Positions 1 through 6,924 of a stretch of 64,000 nucleotides of DNA are shown here, piece by piece. The DNA comes from an uncultured Eubacteriales bacterium (GTDB lineage Bacteria; Bacillota; Clostridia; Oscillospirales; UBA644), in the NCBI GenBank assembly GCA_905207625.1, contig CAJLLT010000003.1, positions 47,611 through 111,610 of the forward strand. Reading direction: 5' to 3'. Position 1 is the first letter of the stretch. Each line of letters starts with the position of its first letter. Below the pieces are notes generated by a model that was given only the letters and a program-made list of their open reading frames with translations, searched no databases and had not been told where the DNA came from. A program made the position numbers and the translations under genes.

Positions 1-638
1 CCCTTGCCGGGCGGGGACATACCGCATCCGATACCGTAAGAGCCGCCGGAATGATCCGTGATGCGGGCTTTGAGCTCGTTCTGCAGATCATGCCGGGATT
101 GCCGGGAAGCGATGAGAAAAAAGACCTGGAAACTGCCGATGCGGTGTTCGCACTTAAGCCGGACGGGATACGGATATATCCCTGCACCGTTATAAAGCAG
201 ACGAAACTGGAGGATATGTATCTGCGGGGGGAATACATTCCCTATACTGTGGAACAGGCGGTGGATGTCTGTGCAAAAATAGCCGGAAAGGCTCAGTCGG
301 AAGGGGTAAAGATCCTCCGTATGGGACTCCACAGCTCCGACCTTGTCCGGGATAACTCCGTTACTGCGGGGCCCTTTCATCCGGCATTCGGAGAACTTGT
401 GACACAGAGAATATATCTCTCAAGGGCTGAAAAGCTTCTTGATGAGGTCTTCCGGGAGAAAAAACCGGAAAAAATACGTCTTGCGGTGGCAAAGGGCCAC
501 ACCTCGAAAATGACGGGGCAGAAAAGACGGAACATTACTTATCTTGAGGGGAAATACAGCGTGAAGATCACCGTTTGCGAGGATGAAAACCTTGCTCCGG
601 GGGAGATCGGGGTGCTTGAAAATGACGATGAAAAATAA
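1..638 (+). CDS. Radical SAM protein, Elp3-like family (C-terminal part, cut by window edge)
   Basis: The reading frame is open from the first full codon (position 3), so the start lies upstream of the window. The visible part carries the QIMPGLPG segment typical of the radical SAM barrel in Elp3/COG1243-like proteins, followed by IRIYPCTVIKQT and a conserved end containing RMGLHSSD and AGPFHPAFGELV. The [4Fe-4S]-binding Cys triad would be in the missing N-terminal part. No acetyltransferase domain follows, as in the short clostridial members of the family. The substrate is unknown; family members modify tRNA or act in related chemistry. It overlaps the start of the next gene, suggesting translational coupling. 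Confidence 0.85.
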   Translation, partial: LAGRGHTASDTVRAAGMIRDAGFELVLQIMPGLPGSDEKKDLETADAVFALKPDGIRIYPCTVIKQTKLEDMYLRGEYIPYTVEQAVDVCAKIAGKAQSEGVKILRMGLHSSDLVRDNSVTAGPFHPAFGELVTQRIYLSRAEKLLDEVFREKKPEKIRLAVAKGHTSKMTGQKRRNITYLEGKYSVKITVCEDENLAPGEIGVLENDDEK

Positions 639-1629
639 ACTCAGAGCTGCAGTGATCGGCTGCGGTGCCGTTGCCGGACAGCATCTGTATTCCATAGCGG
701 ATATGGCGGACGCGGAACTTGTGGCGGTATGTGACATAAAAGAAGAACGGGCGAAAAAAGCTTCTGAACTCGGGGAAAATGTAGCGGTATATACCGACTG
801 GGAAAAAATGATCCGGGAGGCGGATATAGATGTCTGCCATATATGTACCCCCCATTATCTGCATGTTCCGATGGCTGTGGAATGTCTGCGCCGGGGAATA
901 AACGTTCTGACCGAAAAACCCTGCGCGGATAATGTGGAAAACGGCGAAAAACTTCTCCGTGAAGCGGAAAAAAGTACGGCGCAATGCGGGGTATGCTTTC
1001 AGAACAGATATAACCTTACCAGCCGTGTACTCAAACAGAAGTTGGACAGCGGTGAATACGGGAAAATTCTCGGCGCGAGGGCGTTTGTTACCTGGCACCG
1101 GGAGGACGGGTACTATACCGAAAGCGGCTGGAGAGGAAAGATAGCCACAGAGGGCGGCGGGGTGATGATGAATCAGGCAATACATACCCTTGACCTGGTC
1201 CGGTGGCTTCTCGGGGATGTGGAACAGGTTCAGGGCAAGGTGGCATCTCACTGGTTCGGGCATATAAATGATACGGAGGATACCGCCGAGATTGCGATAC
1301 GTTTCAAAAGCGGGGCGAGAGGAATTGTGTTCGCAACGGTCGGATATGTTACCGATTCTCCGGTATTTATTGAAATCGTGACCGAAAAAGCCGTGTTTAC
1401 CCTTTGCGATACCCTTACGGTGAAAGGCTGTGACGGTCAGACAGAGGTCTTCCGCAATCTTCCCGGAAAAGTCGGGGCAAAGGCGTACTGGGGCACCTGC
1501 CACGAAGAGCTTATACAGGACTTTTACCGTTGCGTGGAACAGAACAAACCCTTTCCTATACCCGTCCGGGAGGCAATGAAGAGCCTCAGAATGATCGATC
1601 AGCTTTATACTTCGAGCCGAAAGGAGTAA
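622..1629 (+). CDS. Gfo/Idh/MocA family NAD(P)-dependent oxidoreductase
   Basis: A 335-residue protein with an N-terminal Rossmann fold (VIGCGAVAGQH dinucleotide-binding loop), the family EKP motif (LTEKPCADN, near residue 95) and the C-terminal substrate domain with GGGVMMNQAIHTLD, which includes the conserved His of this family. Members oxidise or reduce sugars, inositols or related polyols; the substrate cannot be told from sequence. The frame is open further upstream to an ATG at 583, but the ATG at 622 is chosen because the Rossmann fold follows directly. It overlaps the preceding gene by 17 bases, and the next gene begins 3 bases after its stop. Confidence 0.9.
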   Translation: MTMKNKLRAAVIGCGAVAGQHLYSIADMADAELVAVCDIKEERAKKASELGENVAVYTDWEKMIREADIDVCHICTPHYLHVPMAVECLRRGINVLTEKPCADNVENGEKLLREAEKSTAQCGVCFQNRYNLTSRVLKQKLDSGEYGKILGARAFVTWHREDGYYTESGWRGKIATEGGGVMMNQAIHTLDLVRWLLGDVEQVQGKVASHWFGHINDTEDTAEIAIRFKSGARGIVFATVGYVTDSPVFIEIVTEKAVFTLCDTLTVKGCDGQTEVFRNLPGKVGAKAYWGTCHEELIQDFYRCVEQNKPFPIPVREAMKSLRMIDQLYTSSRKE

Positions 1630-1632
1630 CGG

Positions 1633-2217
1633 ATGCAGTACATAATCGTCGGTTTTCTTTTTACTCTCATCAATTTTGCCTGGCCTGTGAAAAGTGCGGA
1701 AGGGGCAACGTATATTGTTGATATCCTTCCGGATTTTATCGGATATCTCCTTATCTGGTTTGCCCTTGAAAAGCGAGCTGATGTAAACCGCATCTGCAAG
1801 GCTGGTCTGAATGTTGCCGCAGTCCTTACCGGCGTAACGTTTGTACATTTCCTTTGCCAGATAAGGTTTCTCTTCATGCCCATGCTGGGGGACCGTTCCC
1901 TTGTTTTTGTTAAAAACGCTTATGAATGGCTCGGCAAAGGTTTTGAGTATATTTCAGGAATAGTCACCGCCTGCGGCTTCGGCTTTGCGGTTCTGTTCCT
2001 GCTCGGAGTCCGTCTGCGGACGAAAACGCTCGGACTCAGGGGCCGGATTCCGCTGATATTCGTTTGTGTGGGACTGTGCGGAGTTACCGCGGCGGGATAT
2101 ATCGTTTCGGTCTGGGTCACCTTACCCTTTAGTCTGACATACATGGCGGTCATGACTGCCGCAGCGGTCACGGCGACCACATACCTGTGCTTGAATAAGG
2201 ATGAAAGATTCCGATAA
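1633..2217 (+). CDS. Hypothetical polytopic membrane protein
   Basis: A 194-residue protein of unrecognised family with about five or six hydrophobic segments: one at the N-terminus (IIVGFLFTLINFAWPV), one near residue 35 (DFIGYLLIWFAL), one near residue 60, one near 105 and two in the last 60 residues. There is no signal peptide cleavage site or enzyme motif. It starts 3 bases after the oxidoreductase stop and ends 12 bases before murC, so it is probably co-transcribed with them. Function unknown; the coding call rests on tight spacing and membrane-protein composition. Confidence 0.75.
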   Translation: MQYIIVGFLFTLINFAWPVKSAEGATYIVDILPDFIGYLLIWFALEKRADVNRICKAGLNVAAVLTGVTFVHFLCQIRFLFMPMLGDRSLVFVKNAYEWLGKGFEYISGIVTACGFGFAVLFLLGVRLRTKTLGLRGRIPLIFVCVGLCGVTAAGYIVSVWVTLPFSLTYMAVMTAAAVTATTYLCLNKDERFR

Positions 2218-2229
2218 GAAAGGCAAAAT

Positions 2230-3612
2230 ATGAATATTCTTGATAATGTGAAAAAGGTCTGGTTCATTGGCATTGGCGGCTCCTCCATGAGCAGCCTTGC
2301 GGAGATCCTGATGCGCCGGGGCTTCTCTGTAGCAGGCTCCGATATGCAGTCCTCCGCCATGACGGATAAGCTTTCCGGGGACGGAATAAAGGTCTGCATC
2401 GGTCACGATGCCGAAAATCTGAAAAAAGAAAACCCCGATATCGTGGTGCGTACCGATGCCATAGCAATGACGAATCCCGAAGTTGTCTACGCTTCGGAAA
2501 ACGGAATTCCCGTTTATCGCCGGGCTGAGCTTCTGGGAACGATCCTTGCGGGATATGAAAAGACCGTCGGGGTTGCCGGAACTCACGGCAAGACCACGAC
2601 CAGTTCCATGATCACCTCCGTTTTTATGGAGCAGTACCCTGATGTTTCCGCCATTATCGGCGGTAAAATGAAGCGGATAGATTCTTCTTATAAGATCGGC
2701 TCGGATAAGTTCTGTGTTTTCGAGAGCTGTGAATTCCGGGACTCTTTTCTGCATTTTCATCCCGATATTTCCGTTGTGCTGAACATAGCAGAAGATCATA
2801 TGGAGTATTTCAAGACTCTGGAGAATCTTATTTCTTCTTTCAGGAAATATCTTTCCAATACCCGGCCGGGGGGTACGGTGGTGTATAACGCGGAATGCCC
2901 CAATTCCGCAAAGATGATAGAAGGATATCAGGGTAATAAAATATCTTTCGGAGTTGAGCGGGGGGATGTTCACGCCCGGAATATTGAGGATGAACACGGG
3001 ATATACTCCTTTGACTGCATAATCCACGGAAAGTTCTTCACCCGTATCAGACTTTCCGTCCCGGGGTATCATAATGTAAAAAATGCCCTTGCCACCGCCG
3101 CCGCAAGCTATGTTGCGGGTATAGATGCCGCTGCCGTAAGTTCCGGAATTGCCCACTATACGGGGGCCGGACGGCGGTTTGAGTACCACTGTACCGTTAA
3201 CGGCGCAGTTATTGCGGACGATTACGGCCACCATCCCGATGCCTACCGCGTAACCTTCGCCACTGCCCGTGAACTGGGGTTCAAGCGGATAATCGCTATC
3301 CACCAGCCCCATACCTATTCCCGGACCAAAATGCTTATGGATGAGTTTGTTGAAGTCCTTTCCACGGTGGATAAGGTCCTAATTCCGCCGATCTATGCCG
3401 CCCGGGAGACGAATGATGAGTACCGGGTGTATTCCCAGGATCTCGTCGCCCGTTTGCCCAATGCCGAATATATGGAGGATTTTGAACATATCGCCCGCAG
3501 GGTCAAGCAACTTGCGCAACCCGGGGATCTGTTTATTACCCTGGGATGCGGTGATATCTATAAGGCGGCGGAGCTTATAACAAAGCTGTACGGAGAAAAA
3601 AAATTCCTTTAA
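2230..3612 (+). CDS. murC: UDP-N-acetylmuramate--L-alanine ligase MurC
   Basis: Ligates L-alanine to UDP-MurNAc with ATP, the first amino-acid addition in peptidoglycan precursor synthesis, in the cytoplasm. The 460-residue length fits the family. Visible motifs in order: the N-terminal GIGGSSMSSLAE UDP-binding loop, GVAGTHGKTTTSSM ATP P-loop (near residue 115), ESCEFRDSF, NIAEDHMEYF in the central domain, and the C-terminal DDYGHHP and HQPHTYSRT motifs. The upstream AAGAAAGG ribosome binding site supports the ATG at 2230. A terminator follows at 3622. Confidence 0.97.
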   Translation: MNILDNVKKVWFIGIGGSSMSSLAEILMRRGFSVAGSDMQSSAMTDKLSGDGIKVCIGHDAENLKKENPDIVVRTDAIAMTNPEVVYASENGIPVYRRAELLGTILAGYEKTVGVAGTHGKTTTSSMITSVFMEQYPDVSAIIGGKMKRIDSSYKIGSDKFCVFESCEFRDSFLHFHPDISVVLNIAEDHMEYFKTLENLISSFRKYLSNTRPGGTVVYNAECPNSAKMIEGYQGNKISFGVERGDVHARNIEDEHGIYSFDCIIHGKFFTRIRLSVPGYHNVKNALATAAASYVAGIDAAAVSSGIAHYTGAGRRFEYHCTVNGAVIADDYGHHPDAYRVTFATARELGFKRIIAIHQPHTYSRTKMLMDEFVEVLSTVDKVLIPPIYAARETNDEYRVYSQDLVARLPNAEYMEDFEHIARRVKQLAQPGDLFITLGCGDIYKAAELITKLYGEKKFL

Positions 3613-3621
3613 GAGAGAAAG

Positions 3622-3650
3622 AACGTCGCTGTTGCGGCGTTTTTTCGTTT
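3622..3650 (+). terminator. Rho-independent terminator after murC
   Basis: An 8-bp stem (AACGTCGC with GCGGCGTT, one G-U pair) with a TGTT loop, followed by a T run. It lies 10 bases after the murC stop. Confidence 0.85.
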
Positions 3651-3696
3651 TAATAAAATCTTAAGGGAAATAAGGGTTTCTTTTTCAGAAAAACAG

Positions 3697-3705
3697 TGGT
3701 ATAAT
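3697..3705 (+). promoter_or_regulatory. Extended -10 promoter for the two-component operon
   Basis: TGGTATAAT is a perfect extended -10 element. No good TTGACA lies 16-18 bases upstream (the best is T-rich), as expected for extended -10 promoters. It sits about 110 bases before the response regulator start and just after the murC terminator. Confidence 0.6.
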
Positions 3706-3814
3706 ATGCGTGAGGATGTCCGGAAGGCTTTTCCGGACGCAAAGTACATTTCTGCCGGGCTGGGGCGGATCTCCGTTTTCAGCGTGTCGGGAATCCAGAG
3801 GAAGGACCGGAAAT

Positions 3815-4516
3815 ATGCCGAACATACTTGTCTGTGACGATGAAAGGGATATTGTCTCCGCGCTGAAGATATATCTTACCGCCGAGGGATACGAGGTCTT
3901 TACCGCCTACGACGGTATGGATGCGGTACGGGTGACAGAGGAAAAAGAGGTTCATCTGATACTGATGGATATAATGATGCCGGTCATGGACGGGGTAGAA
4001 GCGGTATCAAGGATCCGGCAGGAGTATAACGTCCCGATAATTTTTCTCAGTGCCAAAGGCGAGGACACGGATAAGATAATAGGGCTCAATATCGGTGCGG
4101 ACGATTATATCACGAAACCGTTTAATCCCGTAGAGCTCGTGGCACGGGTAAAAGCCTCCCTCCGCCGGTACATGAAGTTCGGCGGCGTGCCATCCGTTTC
4201 GCCTTCAAGGCTTGAAGTCGGCGGAATAGTGATAAACGACGATGAAAAGACCGTTACCGCAGAGGGAGAGCCGGTGACTCTTACTCCTACGGAGTACGAT
4301 ATTCTCAAACTGCTCATGGCAAGCCCCGGCAAGGTCTTTTCGATAAAGGATATTTACCGTAATGTCTGGGGCGATTCGCCTTACGGCGCGGAAAATACTG
4401 TTGCCGTTCACATACGGCATCTTCGGGAAAAGCTGGAGATAAACCCTGCCGAGCCACGGTATCTGAAGGTGGTCTGGGGGCAGGGATATAAAGTTGATGG
4501 GGGCAATGTGAAATGA
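3815..4516 (+). CDS. Response regulator, OmpR/PhoB family
   Basis: A 233-residue DNA-binding response regulator. The receiver domain (residues 1-120) has the acidic pair in CDDERD, the phospho-acceptor Asp52 in LMDIMMPVMDG, Ser/Thr-Ala in LSAKGED and the KPF Lys. The C-terminal winged helix (about 135-230) has TPTEYDILKLL and VHIRHLREKL. The frame is open upstream to 3710, but the ATG at 3815 is chosen because GAGGAAGGA lies 9 bases upstream and the receiver fold begins at once. It overlaps the kinase start by 4 bases (ATGA). It resembles VanR-type regulators, but no target genes can be inferred. Confidence 0.95.
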   Translation: MPNILVCDDERDIVSALKIYLTAEGYEVFTAYDGMDAVRVTEEKEVHLILMDIMMPVMDGVEAVSRIRQEYNVPIIFLSAKGEDTDKIIGLNIGADDYITKPFNPVELVARVKASLRRYMKFGGVPSVSPSRLEVGGIVINDDEKTVTAEGEPVTLTPTEYDILKLLMASPGKVFSIKDIYRNVWGDSPYGAENTVAVHIRHLREKLEINPAEPRYLKVVWGQGYKVDGGNVK

Positions 4517-6384
4517 ACAGAATAAAGGGCAATCTTGCGGTAAAGACCCTGGTGATGATACTCAGCGTATTGCTTCCGATTGCGGCTTTGCTTTCCGTTT
4601 CGGGCTTTGTCTATATGTTCCGGGAGGAATACTATTCCGCACCCTGGTCGGAAAAAGAAGCGTCAATTCTCATGGAACACGCTTATCAAATGGTCAGACC
4701 GGCGCTTCAGTATCCGGATAATCCCGAATACTGGGGACCGGATCACTCAAATATTCTCCTTGAAATTGAGGATGAGACTGGGACGACCCTTGCCTCGTCC
4801 GCACGGGATGATATTGTTGTTTCGACAACGACGGAGCGGGAATACCCTTTGGAGATGTTTACCGAGAATGGAGACAGTTATCTGCTTGAAATAAATGTCA
4901 GGGCATCCGTGGTGAGTCCTTTTCAGGCCCGGACCCGGTTCACTATAGAATATGAAAGGCTTCATCTGCTGTACAGATCCAGGTATATTATTCCCGTAGC
5001 GGGTTGTGTGTTCGCCGTACTTACCGTGGTTTGCTGGGTATTTCTGATCTGTGCCGCCGGACACAGGAAGGGAACAGCGGAGGTTTGCGACGGTCCGTTT
5101 TCAAAAATACCCTTTGATGTTGTCACCGCAGTGGTTGCAGGGAGTATCACTCTGCTGTTTCTCTGTATGCGCGGAAGCTACATCGACAGAGTTGTCCGGA
5201 ACTTTGTTTTTCTCCTCACGGTGTACGTTATTTCAGAGTTTTATATAATGAGCTTTGCGGTGAGGCTGAAACGGGGAACTCTGGTCCGGGAAAGCCTGAT
5301 CTATAAACTTCTCCTTCTCCTGTTCCGGGGTATCCGTTCCGCCGGAAGGTTCATCGGAAGAGCGTTCCTTAACATAGGTTTCGGCTGGAAAGCGGTTATT
5401 TTTGTTCTCGGAATGATGGCGGCGGAGTTTTTCATCGCAAATGCGGGGCAGTCTTCAGGACGGTATACATTTGCGGTTCTGTGGATCCTTATATGGCTCG
5501 GAGTTCTGATATTCCTGCTTTATGCGGCGGGAAATATGCAACAGCTCAAAAAAAGCGGCAGGAGACTTGCCGAAGGTGACTTCGATTATAAAACGGATAC
5601 CAGAAAGATGCTTCCGGATTTCAGGGAGTACGGGCTTGATCTGAACTGCATTGCGCTTGGAATGAACCGGGCTGTTGAGGAAAAGACAAAGAGTGAGAGG
5701 CTGAAGGCGGAACTTATAACCAATGTCTCTCATGATATTAAAACTCCTCTCACGGCAATTATATCCTATATGGATCTGATGAAGAAAGAACACACGGATA
5801 ATGAAAAACTCCGGGAATATATCGAAATCGCGGCAAAGCAGTCGGAAAGACTGAAAAAACTTACGGAGGATCTTGTTGAGGCGTCGAAGGCCTCTACAGG
5901 AAACCTGCCGGTGGAATCCGTGGAGTGCGATCTTAACGAATTCGTCCTGCAACTCGATGGGGAATACCGTGAAAGGCTGGCGGCGAAAAATCTTGAACTT
6001 GTGACCTGCGTTCCGGAGAAAAAAACCCTGATCATGGCGGATCGGAGACATCTATGGAGGATATGCGATAATCTGATGAATAATGCGGTCAAGTATTCCC
6101 AGCGCGGCACCCGTGTGTATCTTACGCTTCAGACCCGTGGTGGTGAGGCGGTCATCGGTTTCCGCAACATTTCCTCCCAACCCCTTAATATTCCCGTGGA
6201 AGAGCTGACCGAAAGGTTTGTCCGGGGCGATTCTTCAAGACATACGGAAGGCAGCGGTCTGGGGCTTTCCATTGCCCGGAGTCTCGTTTGCCTTCAGGGA
6301 GGGAATCTTGAGCTGAGTGTGGACGGGGACCTGTTCAAAGCCGAGGTTCTGTTTCCCCTTGTTCTGAAAAATGAAGAAAACTGA
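4513..6384 (+). CDS. Sensor histidine kinase, VanS-like architecture
   Basis: A 623-residue membrane kinase paired with the response regulator just upstream. The N-terminus has one membrane helix (residues 10-30), an extracellular sensing region of about 120 residues, then several membrane helices (near 155-180, 205-250 and 290-345). A HAMP-like linker precedes the HisKA domain, with the phospho-acceptor His407 in NVSHDIKTPLTA. The HATPase domain shows the N box DNLMNNAVKYS (about 519) and the G box GSGLGLSIA (about 580). The extra multi-helix membrane block makes it longer than classical VanS. The signal is unknown. Its stop is followed by a good terminator. Confidence 0.93.
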   Translation: MNRIKGNLAVKTLVMILSVLLPIAALLSVSGFVYMFREEYYSAPWSEKEASILMEHAYQMVRPALQYPDNPEYWGPDHSNILLEIEDETGTTLASSARDDIVVSTTTEREYPLEMFTENGDSYLLEINVRASVVSPFQARTRFTIEYERLHLLYRSRYIIPVAGCVFAVLTVVCWVFLICAAGHRKGTAEVCDGPFSKIPFDVVTAVVAGSITLLFLCMRGSYIDRVVRNFVFLLTVYVISEFYIMSFAVRLKRGTLVRESLIYKLLLLLFRGIRSAGRFIGRAFLNIGFGWKAVIFVLGMMAAEFFIANAGQSSGRYTFAVLWILIWLGVLIFLLYAAGNMQQLKKSGRRLAEGDFDYKTDTRKMLPDFREYGLDLNCIALGMNRAVEEKTKSERLKAELITNVSHDIKTPLTAIISYMDLMKKEHTDNEKLREYIEIAAKQSERLKKLTEDLVEASKASTGNLPVESVECDLNEFVLQLDGEYRERLAAKNLELVTCVPEKKTLIMADRRHLWRICDNLMNNAVKYSQRGTRVYLTLQTRGGEAVIGFRNISSQPLNIPVEELTERFVRGDSSRHTEGSGLGLSIARSLVCLQGGNLELSVDGDLFKAEVLFPLVLKNEEN

Positions 6385-6401
6385 AAAAAGAAATATGTCG
6401 G

Positions 6402-6434
6402 ACGGTGTCGGAAAATTTCCCGGCGCCGTTTTTG
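6402..6434 (+). terminator. Rho-independent terminator after the histidine kinase
   Basis: A 10-bp G+C-rich stem (ACGGTGTCGG with CCGGCGCCGT, two G-U pairs) with an 8-base loop, then five T residues. It lies 17 bases after the kinase stop. Confidence 0.85.
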
Positions 6435-6806
6435 TTGTCGGAAAATCTGGTACGGACAGGTAAAAATCCGAACTTACAGTGTCAAAAAACGTAATTTTAC
6501 TTTTTTGGCGTTCCGGATTATGTGGCAATTCGATGAAAAAAAGAATCAGGAACGTTTTTTGGTGATTTTGCACAAGCGTTTTGAAAAGTAAAAAAAGTAT
6601 GTACTCAATATATAGATAAATGAGGGGATAATTGGCTTTTGACGCAATATATATGGTTGAAATTTTTAACCGACAGCAAAAGTGACAAAAAATCCACGGG
6701 TAAAATTGTCTAAAGTCGCTTGTTTAATATATGGTATTTTTAGTGTAAATGACGAAGAGTGCGTCCCGTTTTTCTCTTTTTCAAAGGGGGAAAGTCAGAA
6801 AAGTTA
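6435..6806. other. Gene-free A+T-rich stretch upstream of the transport operon
   Basis: No convincing coding frame on either strand. It holds a 17-base palindrome at 6655-6671 (GGTTGAAATTTTTAACC, one mismatch) that could be an operator for the downstream operon. A weaker promoter-like TTGACG at about 6639 has no clear -10 partner. Confidence 0.5.
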
Positions 6807-6835
6807 TTGACATTGCCCGAAAAAATCATTATAAT
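6807..6835 (+). promoter_or_regulatory. Sigma-A promoter of the carbohydrate transport operon
   Basis: TTGACA at 6807-6812 and TATAAT at 6830-6835 with an exact 17-bp spacer: both hexamers match consensus. Transcription would start near 6842, leaving a leader of about 83 bases that includes a small hairpin (AGGCG with CGCCT near 6866-6890). Confidence 0.9.
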
Positions 6836-6924
6836 TATCAGTACGAACCAATATGTTTGAATTGTAGGCGGCTCCTGCCGGCGTCGCCTGCCAGATGAAT
6901 CAAGGAAAAGGAAGGTGCTTTGCA

